Source of the DNA: Nemopilema nomurai
Lineage: Eukaryota > Cnidaria > Scyphozoa > Rhizostomeae > Rhizostomatidae
NCBI GenBank assembly: GCA_003864495.1
Contig: ML133387.1
Coordinates: forward strand, 1,797,905-1,861,904
Length of the DNA stretch: 64,000 nucleotides
Direction of reading: 5' to 3'
Positions 1 through 12,900 of the stretch are shown in pieces (position 1 is the stretch's first letter; each line of letters starts with the position of its first letter). Below the pieces are notes generated by a model. It was given only the letters and a program-made list of their open reading frames with translations, ran no database searches and had not been told where the DNA came from. Made by a program: the position numbers and the translations under genes.

Positions 1-3000
1 GGAAGACTGAATGCGAGAGCCAATGTCTTTATCATTGCACCTTCCTTGTTTGACGTATCATTTGCGGTTCTGTAAATAATCAAGAAATTAAGCTTTCGAC
101 TGAAACTGATATGTGTTTTCTTTACAAACTCAGATTATCTAATCCGCTGAACACCCTTTTCTTCTGAGTGACCAATATTGCCACATTTTTCTTTGATTCT
201 GGTTTTCTACTCTTTGATAGTGCTGCTTCAAATACGAAAATGAAATTCACTTTACACCAATAAATTGTCAGCGTCCATTCATCTCGCTTGCTGACCATGC
301 ATCTTGAAACCTCAAACAACAGTGTTTGTCAATTCTAGCAAAGATGTGATCAAATCATGCGACCCCTTGATCGTTGGTACTTTCTTCTGAGCGAATCTCT
401 CATTTCTTCGAAAAAAGAGGGGGCTGACCTAGCACCTAGCTATGATTGTCTGGTAGGTTAGAGTTACGCTGTTGGGTTTCTCCTCTCTCCACGCAACTTC
501 CCCGCTACCACCCTAGCCCCGCAAGAAGCTATCGCACTTTGGGGCATAACTGGCACACATCATAACCCCATTCAAGGAGGGTCTTTCTATTCATTTCGCT
601 CACCCCGACTTCTGGAACAAATAGCAAGCCTCTTGGCACGGTAGATTTCTTGAGAAACAGTACGCTTTATTTTGGCACCTACGTTTTTGGGACCCTAGTG
701 GCCCCCCTTTCTCCTTCGTGTGAGTTACAAAACACACTAGATAAGGGTGTCCGTCAACCCACTAGGTCTATTGAAGTCGATAACACAAGGAAGTCAAAAG
801 ATGAATTTCTCTATGTTGAAAAATGAACACAGCCTTGGTACCATCTCCGTCATAAGAGACGTCAGCAGAAGCCCTGAACCAATATTTCCAATAGTTTTAG
901 ACTTAATGAATTAATATCAACTTAAACATTTAGCTGCCTTCTATTTCTTTACTAAGATCAAAAACTTTCATTTCTCGCTAAGGTCATGAAGGTTTATCCA
1001 TTTTCTATTTCATGACATTAAATTCAAAAGCCTTTTAATGCTATGGATAAAGGCAGATTATCTAAATCGTTTACATTCGGATGCATCTGGTTAAAAGATA
1101 AAAACGGATGACGAAAATGAAAGAAGTAGCTACTTTTCATTAGAAAATTTCTTGCGTTGTGAAGCTCAAAGCTGCAAGATTGAAGTATGCCTTCTGCTCA
1201 GGTAAAGATTCAAGTTTGCCTTTTAGTCTTTCTCCTAAAGTTACGTCAAACGAATAAGTCAAAGGACTGAAACTGGATACTCGCTATAAGTTTCATGCCT
1301 CTTCTCGCTTCACTGTGAAGGTGTCACTGTAACCTAAATTACATATATCTTTCATTCCTAGTCAATGACTGATGAAGCAAGAGTCAAGGCTAAACCATCT
1401 TTGGATTAAATCCAAGCAGAATGGCCGTAAACTCCTGTAAGCCAGTTGCGGTTCAAGCATCTTTATGCAGAGGTGATTTGCCATCGAATGGGACTCGCGA
1501 TTAAGACGTTTCATCGCTTTACGATGATCTGGAGTTATTGCCTCGTTAAGAAATCTGTTTATGGCCTACTGAAATCGGTTGCAAGACCTGCGGCCATCCG
1601 AATGTTTCATTATGGCTTTCTGCCATGGCTACTGTAACCTCGATCGCCATTTTGTGATGAATTATTGTCCTGTGGCTACCAATGAGATAACGGACTCCGT
1701 AAACACACTGGCAGACCTGCTGCATTCATTAACTGAGACATCCAAGGGGCGGCAGGTCATCAGAGGGCCTATGAAAGCGGGAAGCAGTGGGGCCTGGGAA
1801 CGAGCTAGCAGAAGCTAGTATTCATCGTGAAGAGAGAGACGACAATGTTGCTGACCGCTTTGGGATAGTTAAAGAAAATTCATTTGTAACGGAAATTTGG
1901 CTTGGTTCGTATGAATGCCACCTGAAGGTGAAGAAAGACAACTATTTTACCCTAAGCAGTCATCCATATTGTCTCCTTTGATCAGCCTTTTGAATAAATT
2001 TAAGCCCATTAAAAATCAATTATGGTAGAACAGCCACGCATTGTGACAATTAATCGCAAAAAGTTTGGGGAAAAGATTTACATTTTCATTTCCTTAAGTC
2101 TTTTAACTTTCAAACTGCTATCTAAACTTACCAAGATGTTAAACGATTAAAATACAATTAAAGTGTTAACTAAATATTAATTCAGCTGAGATCAATTCCT
2201 GTGTTAAACTTGTTAGATTCATTAGCATGTTGCCATTGTTCTTAATATGAACTAAATTGAATTTGCCAACAACTGAGAATTTAATTTATTAGTAAGATAA
2301 AATATGTATTTTATTAGTTTAATTTGAACTTTAGTGTAAAATCAAAATTTATGATAGCAATATAATTTCAGATTAATTTCAAATGACTGATTGCAAATTA
2401 ATGCGCTGCATGTTGTGTAACTGGAACAAGCAATTTCATAACGTTTCTTTTATACCATCTTAGTTAATATGAAAATAATTTTGAGCATAATTTTATTTAT
2501 TCAAAAAAATTTTAGGAAAATAAAACTCCTTTTTTAACCTAACTTCTCTTTTTGTAAACGTCTGTGAAAATTTTAGGAATTTATTATATTAAATTTAGGC
2601 ATCAAGTAGTAAAACCAATAATTAATTTTACTCCTAATGCTACATTTGACAAAATTTGTATTTGTATAATATGGCACCTTTCACCCCTGGTATTAATCTT
2701 AATGTTTAGCCTTGACAAAAATTGTATTAGTCATGAAATTCATACCTTACACAATTCAAGGCATTAGCGATTACATTAGGCCAAAATTACTGTTTAACCC
2801 AGTGCCTTAGTATCACTTTCGGGTCGACTACAAGCCAGTGTACTTTGCGTTTCTGCATGGGCTGAGACACCTATGCAGTGTTTTACAGTGTAACGGCGGA
2901 CGCCTAGCTGTGAATGGCTTTTTTCTCACTTTTCCATGTTGATATATATACTTTCAATGCCTATCAAAACGATGGTGTTTTGATTTTAGATGCCCCATGC

Positions 3001-6000
3001 AGAAACGCATAACACTGAAATTTTCTATGCGTTTCTCAGCCCATGCAGAAACGCATGTCCATGCAGAAACGCATATGACATCGGCTCAAGCCCCGTGGTT
3101 AAAGCCACACGCGAAACAGCCAACAAACGCCATGGCCATGATCGAACGAAACTGAGAGCCTGCTATCTGCTTCTGGTTCCTTCCAAGAATGGCGTGAAAG
3201 CTTCATTTTCTAGGACTTTTTCGCTGCCTTCAAGCCCTGTTGTCTGGCAGGATATGATTCATGTAAAATCTCAAAGGGATACTTGCAAAAGAAGAAATAG
3301 CTGGTATCCATGCAGTGAGGTCAGTAGAAGTAAAATTTAATAAAAACATGCGAACTTTTGATTCACAGATTAATCATTACTTTCTGCGTTTATTGCTTCT
3401 CTTTACGTGACACGCTAAACAGGGACAAGACTTGGCACCTTCTCCAGCACCGGCCGGAATTTCTAACACCTTCCGTAATACCCTTGCCAACTCCTTTCGT
3501 CGCCATTATAATTGGCGTTGACTTGTTCCGTCAAAGGGGTTTCATCTGGCACGCGCCTTGCGACGCGGTGATGAAAAATGACCTCCCTCGTCTGTGCCAC
3601 AAACTCACGCCACATCTTGAGACATTATCGAAGTTCCTGTGGACTGCGTGTATCATTGTAGTAGCCAATGACGTCATCCGTCATGGGGCCTAACTACGAA
3701 GAAGACTTCGTTGTTACTTTGTCTTGCATGGCTGTCAATTAGCTAAGAATCAATGCAAACCAAATCAAGTTCTCCATCAAGCAATAGTTTATGACATAAA
3801 CAGAGAATAATGCGATTTTCGATTGAGAAGAGAGAATCAAAGAACCCAATGAAAGGTTCGTTAGAGAATGCTTTATGTGAAATCGTGATATGTTCTTTGA
3901 AGCATTTGCAACTGTAATCTGAAAGGCCTGGGGCCCAGTTTTACTAGTTTTGACGTCATCATTGTCGTAAAGCTTATTAGAAATTGCAGCCGAGGAAATC
4001 GGAACGCAGAAGGCTCGATTATCTTTTTGTAGGCAGCGAAGAGATATTCTACCATGGAAGAATTCTGAATATATTAATTATAGATAAAAGCTGTATCGCG
4101 CAGGTATTGCAGTCATTGATATAAAATTTGATAATGGCAGCTTCAATCGGATTTAGTTTGAATGACACTCAATTATGGAAATCTTTCTGCCATTTTTGGT
4201 GTTTGTCTTTTTTGGAATTTCAAAATTGGATTTCCGGGCAATTAAAACCTTCCTGGTAACTTCACATTCTGTCTAATTCAAATATCGCTTACTGTGGTAG
4301 ATGCATAGAGCGATATCCCATCCTTGTGGTTTGAGTGTACTTAGGAGACGAGATGAAAAGATTGGAGTTAGGGTGTGGCTTTCAACTCACAATCAGATAG
4401 CAATTCTTTCAATGCATGACCTCAAAAAGACGGTAAAGAAAGTGTGTCGTTCAAAGGGTGCTAGTCACATCTTTTAGCAAGAGATTCACTCTAAAGGACA
4501 CAATGGCTGCAAAAACTAAAGACTCTTTCTTCCACTTTCCAAAATAGCAAATTATAGTTGGACACAAATCTACGTTTGGTTAAGGAGAAACAAGAGCAAC
4601 AATAAGCAGGGCCGTGGACACTGTAGGAAAAGAGCATGGTCGATTGATATTGGCTGTCAAATGGGCTGGCTGTTTGAAGGATACCTACAAAGCACTGGTG
4701 CTGGTATAGGAGTCAAAACACAATAAATCTGGCATGTCAGAACAGCTTCAGACAAAATCTCCTTCAAAGCGTCCAGCACAGTCTGCAGAGTCCATAAACA
4801 TTTCATAGCCTATGCTCCTCCGTATGGCCACGTGACAAATGGTTGTTTATCAAAATGTGTCTGTTATCCCTTGGGTCACGCGTGGCTTTTGCATTGTTGA
4901 CAAACATAGATACGAATATTTGATTATCTTTTGCTACCTCTAGCAGGATACGGATGAATTATTCACAAAATGCTTTACATTTAAAATTCAATGAAAGTGC
5001 CTGGAAGTGTCTGCAGAATTGACAACGGTAAGCCACACGTCTCCGACTGAAACAATCGCCTATGGCCCCAAGCCCTATGAATAAAACATGACTTCGTGTG
5101 CAGAAGGCTGCAGTCTCTTTTCTCAAGTACCACCGCACATTCTCTGTACTGTATGCATCAGCCACAACTGGCAAAGCTACGAGCTACATACTGCATCACC
5201 TCTCATCAAGAGCCCTGAATTCAGACAGACCTATTTCCCGAAATTCCAGGTACGTTTAATAATTATCAATGTTTTTTTCTGTTCCATTTTTTATTTAATC
5301 AGTCTTTTCTGTTCTTATTTCCTTCAGGCTTTCACTGCCAGTCTTTCAGAGCCTACTCAACATCACCGAATTGTATTTGGAAGCCATAGTGCAAAGATTT
5401 CTGAAATGTTTAACCATTAATTTACCTGCCAATTTTGCACTTGACAACTTTTGTCCCAAACCATATTCAATAATAACGACCTATATTAACTTTTGGTCAC
5501 ATTGACTTTCCATTTCTTGTTAATAAAAACTGTATACTACTGTTAATTGACGAAATATCTCAATATCAGAATTTTTAAATAATTTGAGCAATATCTTCAT
5601 AAAAAGCATTGAGAACATATCACATTTATATTTATATCCAAAATAATTCTATGAATAGGACCATGCCATGTGCAATACAGTTGTTTAATACCTTCAGGCA
5701 ATTGAATCGTTCATTTCAGATGACTTGCTTTTCAAATCAATGTTCTTTATTTCAGATGAATTCATCACATAGACTGTTATAGGGCCATTGTGGTAATAAA
5801 AACTTGATAGGATGCAATGCACAAAATAATATGTTCATGCTTGTGTACAAAATGAATTCGTTTTTCAAAGTGATCCACACTTACGAAGGTTGGAGATAGC
5901 TAGTTATTGTGATCCCACGTCTATCGATTCATTGCAGTTGAAAAACTTGCAAAATGAATCTTAGATACACGTGTAGGCAACCATTTCATGAAGCTCATCT

Positions 6001-9000
6001 CCGTACAGTTCACACTTTTGCTGTGTATTTAGAGACAAAAAACTTCGTTAGCGGAAAAAAGTCAATAAACGATTGAATTGCGTAGTAGATTTTTAGGGCG
6101 AGGAACTTTGCGAAAATTTAGTAAACTGATTAATCGCTTTGGGTATTTCTGCAAAAACTGTGCCCTAAAATAATTTGCAAAAATTTGTAGCAGTGACATA
6201 AAAGTCAGGCAAACTATCAAAAAGGTAAAACATCCGAATTTCTGGAGGCAGTCAGGAGGGTATTATATAATGATCATGGGTTTCAATGACTTGCTTCCAG
6301 ACAAAGTTAAGATAACATGACTCTTTTTTACGGAATCTAGAAATGGAATCGTGCCAACGATTAATCTGCGCGTCTCCACGTTCTTTTAGTCCTGGGTCAG
6401 GTCTTAAAAACAGTTGGGGAAATGAAGGAAGTAGGATTAAGGAGGTTCTTTTTGGCTTTGAACTGGTCTAGCGAATTGTTATCCAAGGTCAATGTTGAGC
6501 ATCGTTTCATCATAGTTGTTTTTGAGTTGGCTGTTTTTCTTTTGGTGATGCTAAGCTGACCAGAGACATCTGCTAGTGTCATCCAGGAAGCATCAAGATA
6601 GGGCGTGCAAGGGATTGCAACCTCATAACCAGCTGAACTACCGACGTGACCTTTAGGCGTGCCATGTTGTCGTTACTCGACTAATAGATGCTAAATTACC
6701 CGACTTTTAAGAAGTCGTTTTCATATTCTTTATCGTGCTTCCCAATTTTTACTCAGTCGAACACAGCGGGTTTGGCTGCCCACAACTCTTAACCAGTTTA
6801 AAATGGTCTCCAAGGTTGCAAAAGCTTATTTTGGTCATTAGCTTCAACCTAGTTCTAAAATTTTTTCCCTCTCAGTATGTAATATCTTCACTTTAACTAA
6901 ATGGAGACTAAATAGTGCACTCATGCCATTCTCGCATACCGTAAATTAATTGCATAAATCTAGACTTGGATTTGGAAGGGGAAGATAGAAGGGGGTTTGG
7001 TTTTTACTAAAATCATTATATTGAAGCTCTGTAAAATACCAATGTGTGCCCAAAGCTGAAATTGAAGTTCACTTTCTCCAAGACTTAAGTAAAAACACCA
7101 ATATTTCCCCAATGGCAGCCGCATACAACCCAGAGGTCAATGCTATGCTTCTCAGTAGCCTAAAACTGGGCGTTAATCGACTTTGTGATTGTTGAAGCTT
7201 CGTTTAAAATCGCAGCCCGCTAAAGAGGGTCAGGTACATGGTTTCAAGCTCCGAAGGCTACTCCTTTTGTCTCAGCTCGCTCCGTGACAATTATCAGGAT
7301 TAGAGGCAAATGAAATTTGTTAAATTGCATTTAAGTTACATGATAAGACCCTTGTTTCATTGCCTGCAATCGTTTTAGAATCTCGTAAACATCACAACCT
7401 TTATCGATTTGCTCCATCTTCGTTAGAAATCTATTTATTCATTCCAATCCCTGTTGACCAAGGATAGGGTGTGGCATGTCTGTGGGATTGTATAAGCTGT
7501 TCGAAACGCATCTTACTTCAAATCTGCATATGAGATTAAGACCTTAAATACTTCTGTAGAGAACAATAATGTTTAAGGAATGGATTCAAGCCACAACAAG
7601 TACAACATTGCAGACAAAAGTGGCTGTCAGCCTTAAGCTGTTTGTAACAAGCTTGGTCAAGTGACTCATCTGCCTGCCTTGGTGTGTGTCCTGTTACAAA
7701 TAAGGATGTTTCTTGCCCATAAGGGACGTCCTTTCAGGCTGTGCAGGCGTGGAACTCATTTTAATTTGAAAAGCCGTGGATAATAATGTGATGAAAAGCT
7801 TTTTAGGGCGTGAAGGATCGTGCTACTTTGCTTTATGTGTCAGAGGGTTTTGTATGTTTAAAACTGCCCACAAATCTGCTCAACAATGAAATCGTTTTTG
7901 CCAAATGTACAATTTTTCAATCAGTGAAGGTGTTGATGGGTTATAAACCTGTAGTGACAATATTTTCAAGATAATTTGACGTTTTAGAAAGTCCAGCCGA
8001 CCTAAATGCCTACTATTGTACAATTCTGCACTCATCTTTGCTGGAACAGTTGTTAAGAATAGCGTTTAGGGATTATTCTTGGATCATTTTGTCTTTAATA
8101 TGAATCATAAGCAAATTGAGAACAAGCCGATATTGATGCAATTTAAGCTTCTTGTCTGGTTACTGTTTAAGATTTTGCTGATAATTGATATAAAGAGCCC
8201 CAAAGTTTTAATATAAGCCCCAAATAACTGATGTTTTGGACTCGTGAGGTTTCGTATTTTGTGGAGACTTGGGGGCTTTTACCAACAAATTCTGAAAACT
8301 TCTTGAGCAGATTCCACCATATCGCAGTATCTGCAATAAAAAAACACCACACTCAGCGGGTCTGCAATATATTTATTTGTGGCAATTGGCAGCTTTTGGG
8401 ATCCTTCAGTATGCGAAAACTAGTTCCGCTTTTTCTAGCAATTGTGAAGTTTTGCACCACAAAGCACTTGTTCACCTTATTATTTCTTTACTTTGCTTAT
8501 ATCTAAGAGGTAATACAGTCACAGTATTTTTCAATGAATGTAGATTTTGTCAATCTTTGTATCTGAGCTTGGCCAGTCTAATAAAGCACAAAATTTCATG
8601 AAGTGATTGTTGTAAATTTTCGTAAATTTCCTTTCTGATGTTAATGTTTTAAGAGTCCATTGCATTTGTGCATTTGGATGCATCAATGTCTGATGAGCGA
8701 TTTCCTGTGCTTTCATAAATTTGAATATATGTACATTCCATGAGCCGATGTTGCAACGTTAGCTCAACATAGACACCAAGCTTAGAATTTAGAGGCTGTT
8801 TAAAGGCTCATTGACTCTTCACGAGATGCGAAGGCATGTTGTCTTTTAATTGAAAATGGCAAGGCTTTTCGCGTGTTGTTGAGGCGTTGACATCACCAGC
8901 AGACGAAAAAGACCTCAGTTCTAAAATTGCTAGCCACTGGGACTCAATATCCCTTTTAACAAAATGCCTATGGAAGGAACACAAGACAGTGGCGCAGGGC

Positions 9001-9901
9001 CTTTGGTGATATTTGAAAACTTGAGACCGTTATACGCCCTCATTTTGCACCCCTCACCAATGCACGACTCCATTATCCACAGAATGCATCACGACAATGC
9101 CCACGAGACAATCAGGTCCCAGCACAGTGTCTTGAGAACTGTTAAATGTCTGATGGGCAGAGCTAACACAACGCTGGCATGTCTTGAGATCATGCGCTTT
9201 TAAAAACATCGAAAAGGGGGAGGAGCAGCTAATCTTTTCACAAACAATTTCGAGTAAACGAGATATCTAGCTTTTTAAATTAGGCGCTGTGACAAAAGCA
9301 CTCAGCCCCCTTGTTTATACCGTTATTTCAGTATTTGCCTTTATTTGGAAAAGCCCTACTTGTACGATATTTGAAATTCTGTGGAAGTCGGGCTTTCAGC
9401 AGCTACTGTGATCCAAATCACGACCTTGCAACTCTGGCCATATTTGGAATTCTCGTGCTAAAACGGCTTTCCTTATTAACATGTATTGCAAAACGATTCA
9501 TTCCTGTCTTCAAGATCTTCCTGGTCACTCGTTTGCGTGCACAAGCCCGCCTCGTTCTCTTGTCTTTGCCGTTTTGCGAAGAGAGCCTTTGTGAAAGCTG
9601 ATATTCTGGTGGTAGGCGGAGGAACATGTAATTGTTTCACGTTGATTGACAGCTGAAGTGCACCAAGGCGGAGCATTATCTTTCTATTGTTAAGGAAACC
9701 ATATCCACGATTGGCTTAAATCTTGACAGATACATAACCTGGAGCTATGTTATCCTAGGGTATCCTTTACCAGGTTTCATTCGATTACAGGTTTACTGGC
9801 CAAGAGCTCGTTGAGCTGTACTTGCAGTAACGCACAGAACACGCACACAAGCTCCGACGAGGCTCGCAGGTTTGCCCTAGATCTGCAGGGAAACACTGAA
9901 A
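1..9901. other. Gene-poor region upstream of the activin-like gene
   Basis: No coding region here can be supported. The open frames are short (under about 120 codons), lack recognisable domains and are not flanked by phase-compatible splice sites that would join them into a gene. The sequence is AT-rich (for example 2000-2800) with one foldback repeat at 2846-3074, listed separately. The last few kilobases may hold the promoter or 5' untranslated exons of the activin-like gene, but I see no clear TATA box or initiator. Confidence 0.5.
2846..3074. repeat. Foldback element with repeated 16-mer CCATGCAGAAACGCAT
   Basis: The motif CCATGCAGAAACGCAT occurs three times in direct orientation at 2995-3010, 3041-3056 and 3059-3074. 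Its complement lies at 2846-2860, followed by GCTGAGA. The arm at about 2847-2867 is the exact reverse complement of the stretch around 3034-3055. Inside the right arm, ATGCGTTTCT and AGAAACGCAT form a 10-bp hairpin stem (about 3027-3056). This resembles a small MITE or foldback element of roughly 200-230 bp. No transposase ORF is present and no target-site duplication was established. Confidence 0.55.
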
Positions 9902-12900
9902 ATGCCCACTTGCTCAATATGTTCCTGTATATTGATGGTCATCGTCTGGACCTTGAGGCCAGCGAAGACAATATCGTTGGATTTGCGGCATATAAGGAGC
10001 CAGTTCGATATGCATCAGCAAGATTTTGTCACCGCAAGGTTGCAGCAGAGAATTTTGCAAGGAGAGACGACGAGGAAAGCTGGATGTTTAGGCTGCCTCG
10101 AAATTAAGAAAAACAGCAAGGAATACAAGATTTACTTGGAGTACATTAAAGCAGATATTCTTTCAAAACTTGGAATGAAGGATCGACCGAGGACGTCCTT
10201 TTCCAATTCGCACATTCCAGCGCCTGTTTACGAAGGGAATCTTTTAAGCATCAACGAATTTGGTGCTTCATTCAACAAACTAAACAACCAGATCATCATA
10301 ATCGGCGAGAAAGGTAATTTTAGAAGTTCTTATTCAAGCATTGCGTCTAATCTTTCAATGCCTCAGTTTATCTGTGAAACACATCTATTGTGTTTTCTGT
10401 CAAAGCCACTCGCTTTGGAGAATTTCCATCAACTCGCAAACGTTATGTTTATTTCAAGAAAGTGACATTTTCAAGAAAATTTTCCAGCCTGGAACAGCAA
10501 TAAAATAACTTGTCCCCCGAGCCCCATTTCACTGTTTTCGAAATTACGGTCCAATTTTAGCGATGCGTCTCCAAAATCACCAGCACAGCTTGAAGTAAAT
10601 TAATTTATCATCCCTCGTCCTGCAAAGCGAATCGTGAATAATAAGCTCGTTTTGTTTGGCAGTAAATTAACCCACAATGTCCCCCTGCCATCTCTTTTAA
10701 TACTGTCACCATGTGAATTGCCCTATTGCTTAAAGCTTTTATCGAGGTTTTTGCCAAGTTCCTGAAGCGATATCAATTATTCATAGTACAGTTCTTGGTT
10801 TATGCCAGCTGATCTATTATCGTATCTAATTGAATTAGGGGCTTAAGCTAGAAACACCAGCAAGCTTGTGGTTGCCAGTAGCTCCCTATCTGTATGTGGA
10901 AGTTATAAATTTTACTTAACACTGGACTTGACAACGCATCATAAATCACCCAAGTCGACCTTGACGTTTGACTTAAATGCTTCTAAGTGGCACTTTGGCT
11001 GCTCTCTGTGGTTTTGCATATAAATTTGTCACTTGCTGTTTTGTCATGGTGCTGATATCTTGGTTGGAAAGATCAAATATAATCATCATGATGTGCACAG
11101 GTCATATTAGCGTCATCCGTGCAATCTTGTCCTCAGAATAATATCACCTGACACAGAATGCACTGCATCTGCAAACTACGCCGGAGATACAGCCAGCGAT
11201 AGTGGGGAAAAACGTCGAGTTTACGTCAAATAAGCTGCTGTAGCTTGTATTACGTTTCTCGATATTTACTCAACAAACGTCAGTAGAAGTTTTTACCACG
11301 CCAATGGTCTTCGGAATTTTGTACATGGAATGCAACTTGACAGGTGGTATGTGTTACCAACTGTGGCTCTTGAAGGGCGATCTTCACCGTGTAATTTACG
11401 AGCCCTTTCCTTTTCGCAATGTTCATAAAAGCTTCCCTTTAGAAAAGGCATATTAAATCCCCTGATGTCCACCCCTTTGCCTACGCCATTCCATGGAACA
11501 TCAACACCCAACATCAACCACTTTCTGAAAATGTCCAAAAAGGCCCATTACATTCAGTTTATTATAATTTTCATCGCAACCTAATCCTGTTCTTCAACTG
11601 TACTTGCTGAAAATGATACAGCAAAAGAGGTCAACCTGAGGTACTCATGAAACTGATACCATCTTATAAAAGAAAATGCCGGCATGGTGATAGTCGAAGC
11701 TAAAAAATAATGCAATATCATGGGGCAACACGTCCCCTTGCTAGTCAAACACTCTTGCTGCCCACTTTTCAGTTGTCAAATTAGTGGCGATTCCAAGGGG
11801 GGCTGGAGGCCTTGACCCTCATAATTCTTTTGGGCCCCTTCATTTGGCCCCCCCCCCCCCTCTCCTCAATTTTCGATGAAGATTCTTTTGTTATTGGTTG
11901 ATGTTTTTGCCCACATGATTTATACTTAGCTTGCATTAAAGTTCTTCACTTCAAATGCACCTTAAGGTAAGACGTTATTTCCCAAATTTATTGTGTCCGT
12001 ATACTTTTATCCCAGGATTTTCTGTGATGCCCCCTCCAGTTTTCTCAGGCTAGAATCGCCCCATGTGTTGGACCCATGCACGTTTTCTACAAAAAATCAG
12101 TTTGTAGGAAACCTAGTACTAGATCCCCAAAAATCTAACTTTTAGAACTAAATCTTTTTTTTGAGAAACTCCAAAAAATAAGATGACTTTCTGAGCCAGA
12201 GAATAATACGTACCGGGTGTCTCGGTAATAATACAAAAATAATACAACAATTTAGGCACACTGTACCGGGTGTCTCGATAAAAAGTACCCCTGTTTCCAT
12301 AAAAATAATGAACAAGAGATACGATATGCAATCTTACTGTTGTGTTATAAACTTTAATACAATTAATATGCAAGGGAAGGCGCGAAATTTGACGTTAAAT
12401 GCTTATCTAAAGATAAAAAGGTTTCAAGAAACATTTAGTGCTAAAAACTAATGAAAAATTAAGAAACTTTTAGTACTAGGACCCAAGCTAGGTTTCTTAT
12501 AAAAAATGTGTACCCATCGCAGCCCCCCTCCCCCTTTTTTCAAGACAGTGAGCAAAGGCGGTATTGTATAAGCGGGCGCTTAAGGCATATTTTGGATGGC
12601 CGGAGACATGAACAGATCTATGAAGTTGGGACAACAGCTGTGCTGGGGGTGACAAAAAGCTGTGTAACACCTTTGCAGCCGCAAAACCATCGAGAGAAAT
12701 GCAAAGAGAACTTTCTAGAACCAGAACGCAAAGAAACGATTTTAAGTGAAAAGAGATTTATGCGTTCCAATTGCTCCTTACTGCTCCTAATCGTTAAATG
12801 AGGTTTATTTTATTATGTTCAAGTATACAAATATTCTGAGAACTGTTAAAAGACATTATCTTAGTCAAATGTTATAAGTCATAATCATCTTTGTTCTATC

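Noticed and set aside
9811..10107. 98-codon frame overlapping activin exon 1
   Set aside because: The other frame carries the leader, CxxC and ILSKL propeptide helix and joins exon 2 in phase.
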